In this document: positions 14,147 through 22,657 of the stretch, in pieces
Layout: each line of letters starts with the position of its first letter
Position numbering within the stretch: the first letter of the stretch is position 1
Assembly (NCBI GenBank): GCA_963773835.1
Contig: CAVZCQ010000002.1
Coordinates: forward strand, 124,001-188,000
DNA length: 64,000 nt
Source: JOPF136 sp963773835
GTDB lineage: Bacteria > Acidobacteriota > Terriglobia > Acidiferrales > UBA7541
Reading direction: 5' to 3'
The notes under the pieces: model-generated
What the model saw: only the letters and a program-made list of their open reading frames with translations
What the model was told of the DNA's origin: nothing
Database searches by the model: none
Made by a program: the position numbers and the translations under genes

Positions 14147-16204
14147 TCATCGGGGCTGCGAGCCGGAGTCGTCGCCCGCCGCGGCGAGCACCGGCTTCCC
14201 TTTCATATCCTCGGGCTGTGGGAGCCCATAGAGCGCGAGCAGCGTGGGGGCAATATCGGTGAGCGCGGGCGCATCCGCGATGATCCCCCGGTTGCTGAGC
14301 AGCACTCCGGGAACCTGGCGGAAATCCATGCAGTGGTCGCCGCTCCAGGGATCGAGATTATCCTCGAGCACATCCGCCGGTACGCCCCCCAGTACGGTCC
14401 CCCAGCCGGACCGGTACCCGCGATTGTATCCAATCAGGAGGTCCGGCGCGTCAACCGCATAGGGACCCGAGTAAATCTGGCTGGCGAGGTCCACACGGGT
14501 GATGACAGGCTGGCCGTTCGTAGGATCCTGAACCGCGAGCAATTCGCGGTCGAGTTCGCGGCGGAGCGCGTCTGCGACAGCGCCCGGCTCGACGATGCCG
14601 TGGATTTCGCGGCCGCGCAGATTCAGGTACAGCCCGTTCAGACCCAGGCCGTAAGCGCGGGTGTGGCTCCAGTCCACGCCCTGGAAGGAATTGCCGCCGG
14701 TGGTCGCTCCGCCGGTGAGCGCCAGGTAGCCGTGGTCGCGGAGCCAGGCGTTTAGATTGAAGGAGCGGCGGAAGGGCGCAAAGCCGTGGTCGGAGACCAC
14801 CAGGACGGTTGCGTCGTCGCCGGCCTTTTCCAGCGCCTGGCCCAGCACCACGTCCATCTGGCGGTAGAGTGCCGGAACAGCGTCGCCGAATTTCGCGGCG
14901 AGCTCCGGAGTGTAGCCGGGATGATCCGGATCCAAGGCGCGCCAGAACATGTGGCTGTTCAAATCGAGGCTCGAGAAATAGAAGAAGAACAGGCCGGTGC
15001 GGTAGCGCGCCAGCTCCTTGCGGAAGGCGCGGAGATGCTCATCGAGCACCAAGTGGGCCTGGGCGAGATATTCCGCGTCGTCCAGGTAGCCTCCGGAGAG
15101 CGCTTTGGTGTCCTCTGCGATGCCCTGCGTATAGAAAAAGCCGAGTTCCTCCCACAGCTCGCGCGAGTAATTTTCGGGCGTGGAAATGGGGAGCGCGGGA
15201 TCGGCGGGATCCATATTCACCGGGGAAACGTAGAGCTGGAAAACGGGACTCACCTGCTTAAGAAAGAAGCGGCAGATCCCGTGGACGCTGGCCAGATGCG
15301 GAAGCAGGTCGAAACGCACCTCGATCCACGGGCTCCATTCGCCCTGACGAAGGACGAATTCACGGCCCGCCACCTGAAAATCGGCAGAGGCATTGCGCGC
15401 ATCGAGCGCCACGCGCAGCGGCAGCGAAGACTCCGGCTCGCCCTTGCGAAGAGTGTTGTACGGGCCATAGAGGGCAGCGTGGACGATTCCGGCCTCCACT
15501 TTCACCGGATAGACGCGGCCCCCGTTGACCGCGCCCACAGCGGAATACGGATCATCGGTATAGAACGAAAATGTGCCGTACGTCCCGAGCACGTCCGGTG
15601 TGCCCATGCCGGAAAGGGAGCGGGCGTGCGACGGCACAGGAGGAAAATTCGCCGGCATGTGGTAGATGAGCGCGGGAATGCCGGCGGCGTCCAGATATTC
15701 CCAGAAGGCTTTGCCCCGGCGGAGCAGCTCGGTGTGGCCGCTGGAAAGAGGCAGAACCCACGGCCCGAGCCGCAGCGTGTGCCTGGGCGGCTCGACGCGC
15801 GAGGTGGACAGGTAGAGCTGCATCGTTTTCGGGTCGCGATGGATGAAATCGAACATCCCGTGGCCGCCGGGATCGAGCCCGGTGATCAAATTGGACCAGG
15901 CTACGGGGCTTTGCGGGGGAATGCTGGTGGCCAGGCGGCGGACGCCGCCATTCACCGCGGCGAGCTTCGCGAAGTTGGGCATGCTGCCGGCGAGGATCAT
16001 GCGCTCGAGAACCAGCGGGTCCATGCCGTCAATGCCCAGCACGATGACCCGCGGGGCACGCGCGGCGATTTCGGGGTCCGGCCCACGGGAGCAGGAGGCC
16101 ATGGCGAGGGCGGCGAGGAGTAGGGGCATCCCACAGTTGCGGGACCGTGCCCCTACGCGTGCGGGCGCTGCCTTGGCTGCCTGAGGTCTGAGGCGCACCG
16201 CCAT
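14147..16204 (-). CDS. AlkP-superfamily phosphodiesterase, probable lipoprotein
   Basis: Paralogue of the enzyme at 10833. Active-site segments in order: GIDGMDPLVLE, PPQSPVAWSNLITG, SSLDLNSHMFW, VVSDHGFAPFRRSFNLNAW and WSGDHCMDFRQVPGV. Start choice is open: GTG at 16207 or ATG at 16204 overlap the previous stop, while an ATG at 16129 gives MPLLLAALAMASC, a lipoprotein signal with Cys13 but no basic n-region. With the longer start the Arg-rich leader would supply that charge. The 16129 ATG lies inside a palindromic repeat (16120-16156), so the repeat seems to have inserted into the gene's 5' end. The mature enzyme should be periplasmic. Substrate unknown; nucleotide, glycerophosphodiester and phosphocholine esters are all possible for the superfamily. 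Confidence 0.87.
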   Translation of the reverse strand: MAVRLRPQAAKAAPARVGARSRNCGMPLLLAALAMASCSRGPDPEIAARAPRVIVLGIDGMDPLVLERMILAGSMPNFAKLAAVNGGVRRLATSIPPQSPVAWSNLITGLDPGGHGMFDFIHRDPKTMQLYLSTSRVEPPRHTLRLGPWVLPLSSGHTELLRRGKAFWEYLDAAGIPALIYHMPANFPPVPSHARSLSGMGTPDVLGTYGTFSFYTDDPYSAVGAVNGGRVYPVKVEAGIVHAALYGPYNTLRKGEPESSLPLRVALDARNASADFQVAGREFVLRQGEWSPWIEVRFDLLPHLASVHGICRFFLKQVSPVFQLYVSPVNMDPADPALPISTPENYSRELWEELGFFYTQGIAEDTKALSGGYLDDAEYLAQAHLVLDEHLRAFRKELARYRTGLFFFYFSSLDLNSHMFWRALDPDHPGYTPELAAKFGDAVPALYRQMDVVLGQALEKAGDDATVLVVSDHGFAPFRRSFNLNAWLRDHGYLALTGGATTGGNSFQGVDWSHTRAYGLGLNGLYLNLRGREIHGIVEPGAVADALRRELDRELLAVQDPTNGQPVITRVDLASQIYSGPYAVDAPDLLIGYNRGYRSGWGTVLGGVPADVLEDNLDPWSGDHCMDFRQVPGVLLSNRGIIADAPALTDIAPTLLALYGLPQPEDMKGKPVLAAAGDDSGSQPR
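16120..16156. repeat. 37-base imperfect palindrome, GTAGGGGC family, inside a gene start
   Basis: Outer arms GTAGGGGCA (16120-16128) and TGCCCCTAC (16148-16156) are exact complements. Inside them TCCC-CA and TG-GGGA form a second stem with one mismatch. The outer arms are identical to those of the perfect palindrome at 13826. The element encodes residues around the ATG at 16129 of the lipoprotein-like phosphodiesterase. Confidence 0.75.
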
Positions 16205-18165
16205 CACGGCTTCCGCGCTGATTTCAGTTCCGCGGCGCGGGCGTGCTCGCGCTGGGCGTCGGCCTCCCGTCCCAGTTTGGCGTACGCGTCGCCCAGAAAC
16301 GCGTGGGCTTCGTTCGAGTCGGGCTGCACTCTTACGGCGGTCTCGAGGTATGGCACGGCTAAGTCGGCTTGCCCTTTAAGCGTGAGGATGCGGCCCAGCA
16401 GCAGGTTGGCCCGGTAGTGGTTCGGGGCCTCCTCGAGGACCAGCACCAGATGAGCGATCGCGTCGGGGATGCGGTCGATGCGCGCGTAAACCGAAGCCAG
16501 CGAATAGCGCGCGTCCACCCACTGAGGATTCTTGTCCACGACGATCTCGAAATGCGCCGCGGCCGTTTTCCAGTCGCCGGTCTCGAACAGCGCGAGACCC
16601 ATCTCGTAGTGCGCCATCATGGCATCCGGCTGCAGCTCGATGGCCTTGCGCAGAGGGGTAACGGCCCGGGCAAAATTGCCCTGCCGAGCGTAAGCCAGGC
16701 CCAGGTAGTACTGCGCGGAATAGATTTGGGGATCGCTGGCCACCACGCGCAGCAGCAGCGGCAGGGCCCGGTCCAGGCGGTTGTTTTCGATGTCGAGATT
16801 CGCATCGTGAAGCTGGTTGGCAATCTGGATGTGCGTTTTGGGGTCAATCCCGCTCGCTCCCGCGGTGCTTTTCCCGGCGCCCACGTAACCCAGGGCAGTG
16901 AGCTTTTCCATGTCTTTGGAATCGAGGCCGCTCTTGGCCGTTTCGGAAGCCCCGGAAGATACGCGTTCCAGGAAGTTACCGAGCTGTCCGTCCAGGCGCG
17001 CGGCGGCGGGCCGGTTTGCGGAATAGATGTTTTTCAGTTCGCCGGAGTCAGTGGACAGGTCGTAGAGCTCGGGGCGTGGCGCGCGGACATAGAGAAGGTG
17101 GCCGGCGCGCAGGGCGAGAAGGGAACTCCAGCCGAAGGCTCGCTTGGAATACTGTGATTCCGAGAAAGAAGTGCGGTCCGCGGGCTTCGCCGCCGTGAGC
17201 AATGGGAGCAGCGATTGTCCCTGCATGGCTCCCGGGACCGGAAGGTGCACGGCTTCCAGCAGCGTGGGCGCGAGGTCGGCCAAACTCACGCGGGTGGAGA
17301 TTAGGGTTCCCGCGCTGCGCTGCTCCGGAAGTTTCAGCAGCAACGGCACGTGGATTGTCGCGTCGTAGAGGAACACGCCGTGCGTTTCCTCTCCATGGTC
17401 GCCCAGGGACTCACCGTGATCGCTGGCCACGGCGACGATGGTGTCATCCAGCAGGCCGCGGCGGCGCAAGTCGTCGAGGAACTTTCCGACGATCGCGTCG
17501 AGGTATGCGATCCCCCCGTCGTACGGCGCCTTTGCATAGCGGGTGTGGTAAGGCTCCGGGGGATCGTAGGGGTCGTGCGCGTCCCAGAGGTGAATCCACA
17601 GGAAGTATGGCGCGCCGCTATTCTGGTTGAGCCATTCCAGGGCATGGGCCATGGTCTCTTCCCCGCGGCGCTGGATGGATCCAAGCCTCTTTTCGCCGCG
17701 CTTCAAGCGGTGAAAGCCCGCGTCGTAGGCGTCAAAACCGCGTTCGAAGCCAGAGGCGAAGCCGTTCTTGGGGTCGAGGATGATAGAGCTCACGAAGGCG
17801 GCGGTGCGATAGCCCTGGGCGTGGAGCAGTTCGGGCAAGTACGGCACTGATGGCGGCAGCCGGTTGCCGAAGTCCTCCACGCCGTGGTAGGGCGGAAAGG
17901 TGCCCGTGAGAATGGTGGCGTGAGAAACGGGCGTGAGCGGCGCCTGGGAGTAGGCGTGGTCAAAGACCACAGCCTGCGCCGCCAGGGAGTCCAGCCGCGG
18001 CGTCAGCCCACGCTTCGAGCCCAGGAAGCCCATGCGGTCGGCGCGTACCGTGTCCAGCGTGATCAGGATGACGTTGGGCTTGCCGGCGCCGGAGCCGCCG
18101 AGAGCGAACGCGAGAAAGAAAAATAGACCTGCGAGCCGCCGCATAAGGGAAAAGAGAGTCTGCAT
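16204..18165 (-). CDS. Sulfatase-like AlkP-superfamily protein with C-terminal TPR repeats
   Basis: About 653 residues with an N-terminal signal peptide (basic MRRLA then LFFFLAFALGG). The hydrolase domain (about 25-420) contains NVILITLDTVRADRMG, HLWDAHDPYDPP and VASDHGESLGDHGEETHG, the metal-binding set of the sulfatase fold. The nucleophile region is LTPVSHATILTG: no formylglycine motif (C/S-x-P-x-R), so a true sulfatase is unlikely and Thr may be the nucleophile. Residues about 470-645 are TPR repeats (YYLGLAYARQGNFARAVTPL, LGRILTLKGQADLAVPYL, FLGDAYAKLGREADAQ). ATG at 18165 is chosen because AAGGGGG stands 9 bases upstream. Its stop overlaps the next phosphodiesterase. Periplasmic; substrate unknown. 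Confidence 0.86.
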   Translation of the reverse strand: MQTLFSLMRRLAGLFFFLAFALGGSGAGKPNVILITLDTVRADRMGFLGSKRGLTPRLDSLAAQAVVFDHAYSQAPLTPVSHATILTGTFPPYHGVEDFGNRLPPSVPYLPELLHAQGYRTAAFVSSIILDPKNGFASGFERGFDAYDAGFHRLKRGEKRLGSIQRRGEETMAHALEWLNQNSGAPYFLWIHLWDAHDPYDPPEPYHTRYAKAPYDGGIAYLDAIVGKFLDDLRRRGLLDDTIVAVASDHGESLGDHGEETHGVFLYDATIHVPLLLKLPEQRSAGTLISTRVSLADLAPTLLEAVHLPVPGAMQGQSLLPLLTAAKPADRTSFSESQYSKRAFGWSSLLALRAGHLLYVRAPRPELYDLSTDSGELKNIYSANRPAAARLDGQLGNFLERVSSGASETAKSGLDSKDMEKLTALGYVGAGKSTAGASGIDPKTHIQIANQLHDANLDIENNRLDRALPLLLRVVASDPQIYSAQYYLGLAYARQGNFARAVTPLRKAIELQPDAMMAHYEMGLALFETGDWKTAAAHFEIVVDKNPQWVDARYSLASVYARIDRIPDAIAHLVLVLEEAPNHYRANLLLGRILTLKGQADLAVPYLETAVRVQPDSNEAHAFLGDAYAKLGREADAQREHARAAELKSARKP

Positions 18166-18207
18166 TGTAGCAGACCCCCTTTCCCGCATGAAATTGGGCG
18201 CGCTCCC

Positions 18208-21200
18208 TTAGAAAATGAATTTCAGAACGAACTGCATTGTCCGCGGCCCGCCCTGAGCGACCCCGGGGTTGCCGCTGTCCGGGGTGCTCTTGCTGTTGCC
18301 AAAAGACGAGGAGGCAATATTGGTGGATGTGGTGGTCGCGAAGTTAGCCCGATTTGCGACATTGTAGACTTCCCAGCGGAACTGCACCTTCAATCTTTCG
18401 GTGATTCGCGTCGTCTTGGCCAGGTTCATATCCAATTGGACCAAGCCGGGGCCGCGCAGCGAGTTGCGGCCGCACGTGCCGACGGTGTTGTCCGCCGGCA
18501 TGCCAAAAGCGGTTGCGGCATTGGCAATGTACGAGTTGTGGGGATCACGAGTGTGATAGATGGGCGCCGCGAGGCAGTCGGCGCGAAGAACGCTGTTCAC
18601 GTCCTGGCCGGAGTTGTCTACTGTTCCGATATCCGCGTTAAATGGACGCCCGGAAAGTGCAGTGAATACGGCTCCGACCTCCCAGCCTTCCCCGAATCTC
18701 CCCCAGGAGGCAACTTTCGGAACCGAGTAAACGCCGCCGAGATTGAAATTCAAACGAACGTCGTGGTCGCAGGGGCCCTGGTTGAAGCCGGGGTTGTAAG
18801 GATTCTGCATGGGCGAAAAGCCGCTGGTCACGGACCCGCGGTTGGCGGAGTTCCAGTCGATGCAGTGGCTCCAAGTGAAGTTATACTGCGTGTCCAATCC
18901 GTGCCAGTTGGCCTGCCGAAACGAAGCCTGCAGCGAGTGATACCAGGACCGGCCATCGTTGGTGAGCTGGCCAATGGTGGCAAACTCCGGCGTGCCCGTT
19001 ACCGGATCCACGAAGCTGTCAAATGGCCGCCGGCAGTCGAATCCACTGGTATTGCCCCCCACACCGGCAGCCGTGGTGAAATTCACCCCATTGACGCTGT
19101 CCCAGCAGCCGATGTGGCGAGCATTCAGGTCCCGGATCATATACAGGTTTTGACCGAAGGAGCCGACATAGGAGACGGTCACAACGCTGCCCTTCATGAC
19201 CTGTTGCTGGAGTGTCATCTGGACGTTGTGAATCCGCGGCGTCTTCAGGTCGGGAAGAATCGAATAGATATTGAAAGGCGGCGTGCCGGTGGGGTTGGAC
19301 CCGTACAGCGGGATCGTGGTCGCAACCCCGCCCGCAATCGTTGCGCCACAGACGAATACCCCCGAGGGATTCGCAATTGGATCGAAGCACGAATTCACGG
19401 TGCTCATGCTAATCGGCGTGAGATCGACACCGGTTACTGGATCGAAGATCGGGACTCCCGCGCTCTTAACACTGAACACACCTTGGTTCGGATTCGTGAA
19501 CACGCCGGAAAGGCTCCCGTTCATCGCAGAATTCTGAGGGGCGTGAATGGCCCCAAACGTCGCGACGTCATACGTCATCGCGTAGCCCAAGCGTAAGGCG
19601 GTCTTCCCGTTTCCGAACACGTCCCAGGCCAGACCGGCCCGCGGGCCGAAGTCCCTGAAGTCGTAGTTATAGACTCGTTGCAACCTGGGACCCAGGGACA
19701 CCAGGCCGATTGGATTCGGCCAAGAGTTTGGCCCAGTCGCCGGTCCGGTTAGAAAGTTTCCACCCAATCCATCGGGGACCGAGATGGGCTGATTGAGGTC
19801 CCAGCGCAGGCCCAGCGTGACGGTCAGCCGCGGCCGGAGCTTCCACTCGTCCGAGAAATACAGGCCCACTGAATTCTCGTAGAGGTGGCGCTGGGTGCTT
19901 CCGAAACTCCTGGATGCTTGATCAAACCGGAGCAGATACAACTGAGTCAGCTCGTTGACCAGATCACTGTCCGCCGTAAGCCGCAGGTTCGAACGCGAGC
20001 GGTTCCGAAGGCTATCCGTATACGCGTACTGCCAGTTTCCGCCCATCTTCATCGTGTGGCTGCCTTTGATCCACGTGAAGCTCTCCGAAGTGTCGTAGGT
20101 CTGATCCGGCCGCGTGGTGATCGGATAACCCGCCACCCCGCCGATGTAAGTCGCGATATATCCCAAGTAAACGTACGGAACGCCAAAATCCGCAGTGCTC
20201 AGCGGGCCGGTATCCACGCCCAGCTTGCGGGGGTCAATCTTGTTATTTACGCCCAGAAGCTGCGCGAAACGAGTCATGCCGAAGCGGCTCACCAGGATCT
20301 TGTTCGGTGAGATGGCGTACGTCCAACTGGCGCCCGCCAATTGTGCACGCGACCCCGCGACCGAGTTGAATCCGTCCGGCGGGAGGCCGCTGCCCGTCGC
20401 AGGCGCCAGGCCAGCATAGCCGGCCAGGGGCGCCGACTGTGTATTGTCCCCAAGGAAATACTTGCCGGAGAACTGATGCTTCTCGGAAGGCCTGAAGTCT
20501 ATCTTGACCAGGAACTCGCTCAGGTCGGAGGTGTTCGGAATGTTGAAGGGTTTCGAGCCAGAGGGATCCGTCGGGATGAAGTTGACGAGGGCAGTGCCCG
20601 GCAGGGCATTCGCTGCCAGACCGGAGATCGTGGCCGCATTCGCCTGTGCCGTAGAAACCTGAGTCGGCGTAGGTACGGAAGCCGCATAGGGAGCCAAGGA
20701 ATTATTCCGCTGCCCCTCGAAAAACCCGTAGTAGAACAACTTGTCCTTGATGATCGGTCCGCCGATGTCCACCCCGTATTGGTGGTTCTTCAGCGGAGTA
20801 ACTCGCTGGGTGACCGCGTTGTCTGCGTCCGTAAACTCGGCGTGGCCGAAATAATAGACGTCGCCGTGAACGTCGTTGGTGCCGCTCTTGAGCGATACGT
20901 TTATGGAGGCACCCCCCTTGACGCCGTACTCAGCCGAGGGAAGCTGCTGAACGGTGAACTCTGCGATCGCATCATTGGGCAATATGGTTGCCGGGATACT
21001 AACGACTCCGGTCTGACCGATGGCGGAGTCCCCGTAATAGCGATCATTGTTGTACATCCCGTCGATGAGATAGTTGTTCGAAGTGGCGCGCGCCCCGTTG
21101 ATGTCCACCGCCAGGAATCCGCCTCCGGGAGCCCGTTGCACACCGGGTGTGATTCCCAACATCGAGTTGAAGTCGCGGCCGTTGAACGGGAGGTCCGCGA

Positions 21201-21624
21201 TCCGTTTCTGGTCCACGTAGCTGTTCAGCTCGTCCGTGTACTCGATCAGTGGAGCGGTGGCTTCGACGGTTACGGTCTCGGCCTTTTGCCCGATCTGGAG
21301 CTGAAAGTCCGCCTTCGTTTCCAGCGCGATGGAAACGGTGACGTCGCGGATGCTGGTCTTGAAGCCCTGTGCGGTCACAGAGACCTTGTACACGCACACG
21401 GGGAGCACCGACAGCCGATACGTCCCAGAGTCAGTTGACTTGGAGGTTCGCGTTACCCTGGTCGCGGGACATTCCGCGGTAATCGTGGCCCCTGGCACCG
21501 CCGCGCCAGCCTGGTCCGTTATGAGCCCCGTGATTTGTCCAGTGGTGATTTGACCGCGCGAAGGCACAGCAAGAATTGAAAGGGAAAGAATAAGAACAGC
21601 AACACCCCAAGCTGCCCTTTTCAT
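18208..21624 (-). CDS. TonB-dependent receptor, Oar-like, with carboxypeptidase-regulatory-like domain
   Basis: Outer-membrane protein of 1,138 residues. The signal peptide (about 1-24) is followed by a CarboxypepD_reg-like beta-sandwich (about 27-110: ITGLITDQAGAAVPGATI and YRLSVLPVCVYKVSV). A plug domain follows (RIADLPFNGRDFNSML, INGARATSNNYLIDGM, SAEYGVKGGASINV), then a long beta-barrel rich in aromatic strands ending TMQFVLKFIF with a terminal Phe, as expected for barrel assembly. These Oar-type receptors are expanded in Acidobacteriota. The ligand is unknown; plant-polymer fragments and peptides are suggested for relatives. GGGGG lies 10 bases upstream of the ATG. It has its own promoter and inverted repeat upstream. 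Confidence 0.9.
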   Translation of the reverse strand: MKRAAWGVAVLILSLSILAVPSRGQITTGQITGLITDQAGAAVPGATITAECPATRVTRTSKSTDSGTYRLSVLPVCVYKVSVTAQGFKTSIRDVTVSIALETKADFQLQIGQKAETVTVEATAPLIEYTDELNSYVDQKRIADLPFNGRDFNSMLGITPGVQRAPGGGFLAVDINGARATSNNYLIDGMYNNDRYYGDSAIGQTGVVSIPATILPNDAIAEFTVQQLPSAEYGVKGGASINVSLKSGTNDVHGDVYYFGHAEFTDADNAVTQRVTPLKNHQYGVDIGGPIIKDKLFYYGFFEGQRNNSLAPYAASVPTPTQVSTAQANAATISGLAANALPGTALVNFIPTDPSGSKPFNIPNTSDLSEFLVKIDFRPSEKHQFSGKYFLGDNTQSAPLAGYAGLAPATGSGLPPDGFNSVAGSRAQLAGASWTYAISPNKILVSRFGMTRFAQLLGVNNKIDPRKLGVDTGPLSTADFGVPYVYLGYIATYIGGVAGYPITTRPDQTYDTSESFTWIKGSHTMKMGGNWQYAYTDSLRNRSRSNLRLTADSDLVNELTQLYLLRFDQASRSFGSTQRHLYENSVGLYFSDEWKLRPRLTVTLGLRWDLNQPISVPDGLGGNFLTGPATGPNSWPNPIGLVSLGPRLQRVYNYDFRDFGPRAGLAWDVFGNGKTALRLGYAMTYDVATFGAIHAPQNSAMNGSLSGVFTNPNQGVFSVKSAGVPIFDPVTGVDLTPISMSTVNSCFDPIANPSGVFVCGATIAGGVATTIPLYGSNPTGTPPFNIYSILPDLKTPRIHNVQMTLQQQVMKGSVVTVSYVGSFGQNLYMIRDLNARHIGCWDSVNGVNFTTAAGVGGNTSGFDCRRPFDSFVDPVTGTPEFATIGQLTNDGRSWYHSLQASFRQANWHGLDTQYNFTWSHCIDWNSANRGSVTSGFSPMQNPYNPGFNQGPCDHDVRLNFNLGGVYSVPKVASWGRFGEGWEVGAVFTALSGRPFNADIGTVDNSGQDVNSVLRADCLAAPIYHTRDPHNSYIANAATAFGMPADNTVGTCGRNSLRGPGLVQLDMNLAKTTRITERLKVQFRWEVYNVANRANFATTTSTNIASSSFGNSKSTPDSGNPGVAQGGPRTMQFVLKFIF

Positions 21625-21668
21625 GGACCAGTACCCCCTTCGTCCACCCCGGCGAACGAGTCGTAAAA

Positions 21669-21697
21669 TTTCTACGCCGCTGCACAGTCCAAGTCAA
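21669..21697 (-). promoter_or_regulatory. Candidate sigma-70-type promoter of the TonB-dependent receptor
   Basis: On the minus strand TTGACT (21697-21692) and TAGAAA (21674-21669) are spaced by 17 bases, matching the consensus at 5/6 and 4/6 positions. Transcription would start near 21662, giving a leader of about 38 bases before the ATG at 21624. The -35 box coincides with one arm of the inverted repeat at 21692-21710. Confidence 0.5.
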
Positions 21698-21710
21698 GAA
21701 TATCTTGACT
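21692..21710. promoter_or_regulatory. Perfect 8-3-8 inverted repeat overlapping the -35 box
   Basis: AGTCAAGA, spacer ATA, then TCTTGACT. It is AT-rich in a GC-rich region and overlaps the candidate -35 hexamer of the receptor gene, the classical place for a repressor operator. No cognate regulator gene is adjacent. Confidence 0.5.
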
Positions 21711-21888
21711 AAACGGCTGTGCGAGTCGCGGCCGAGTGGAGGTGCGAATACTTTTGGATGCGTAACGAATGGAAGAACGAGTCAAATTGACGATTCAAGG
21801 GAGCTAAATTCCGCATGCGAGTTCCAAAGTTTGGAGTTTCTGGCCACTAACAGCGCTCATTCGCGCTCCAGGGCTTTGCTCCGGCCCG
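21711..21888. other. Intergenic stretch between receptor promoter and udg stop
   Basis: About 180 bases of lower GC than the neighbours. No gene was found. A short CCAAA-G-TTTGG palindrome at 21824-21834 follows the uracil-DNA glycosylase stop on the minus strand, but has no T-run and is too short to call a terminator. Confidence 0.5.
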
Positions 21889-22608
21889 TCAACCGTCTAA
21901 GAATCGGCGGATTTGACCGAGGAGCCGGCGATACATGCCGGGAGTCAATCGTCCGGTTTGCGTGTTCTGCTGGCTGGGGTGATAGGCGGCAAACAGGCGC
22001 ACTCTCCATTCCCCGCCTCCCGCAGGGAGCGAATAGCTGGCTCCATGGCGAAAGATGAAGGGCGCGGCGGTGTCGATTTCGCCGCGGCTGCGCAGCAGCC
22101 TTAGGTAACCATCGAACGCAATTTTGCCCAGCGCGAGCACGGCCCGCGGCCGCAAGAGAGCCAGCTCCGCTTCGAGGTACGGCCGGCAATTGGCAGTTTC
22201 GCTGGGCAAAGGATGGTTGCCCGGAGGCGCGCACCGCGCCGTGGCCGTAATGTAAGCGTCGGAGAGCCTCAGACCATCGTCACACCGATTCGAGACGGGC
22301 TGGTTCGCGAATCCGGCTTCGTGCAGGCGCGCGTAAAGGAAATCGCCGGATCGATCGCCGGTGAACACTCGTCCGGTGCGATTGGCCCCGTGAGCCGCGG
22401 GAGCAAGCCCGATGATCAGCAGCCGCGCCCGCGGGTCGCCGAAGCCTGGGACGGGCCGCCCCCAGTAGGTCTCGTTGCGAAACGCGCGGCGTTTTGTGCG
22501 TGCCACGGACTCGCGGTGCGCCACCAGGCGCGGGCATTTGCGGCAGGCGATGATGCGCTCGTTCAGAACGCGAAGAGGATTGTTCGCCACGCTGGAGGAC
22601 CCGCTCAC
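21889..22608 (-). CDS. Uracil-DNA glycosylase, family 5 (UDGb-like)
   Basis: Removes uracil and other deaminated bases from DNA. The 239-residue protein has the iron-sulfur type Cys pair ACRKCPRL (Cys22, Cys25) near the N terminus and two later cysteines (TARCAPPGNHPLP and ANCRPYL) that fit the 4Fe-4S cluster of thermophile-type UDGs. Motif A reads GLAPAAHGANRTGRVFTGD, with Ala where family 4 has Glu/Gly, and motif 3 reads YHPSQQNTQTGRLT; both are typical of family 5. Length is normal. Spaced 49 bases from the CoA-transferase subunit B gene, so co-transcription is possible but the functions are unrelated. Confidence 0.9.
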   Translation of the reverse strand: MSGSSSVANNPLRVLNERIIACRKCPRLVAHRESVARTKRRAFRNETYWGRPVPGFGDPRARLLIIGLAPAAHGANRTGRVFTGDRSGDFLYARLHEAGFANQPVSNRCDDGLRLSDAYITATARCAPPGNHPLPSETANCRPYLEAELALLRPRAVLALGKIAFDGYLRLLRSRGEIDTAAPFIFRHGASYSLPAGGGEWRVRLFAAYHPSQQNTQTGRLTPGMYRRLLGQIRRFLDG

Positions 22609-22657
22609 CTGATTCGATTCCCTGCTCCCTGGTTCCCTGCCCCGCTGCTTCGAGTCC

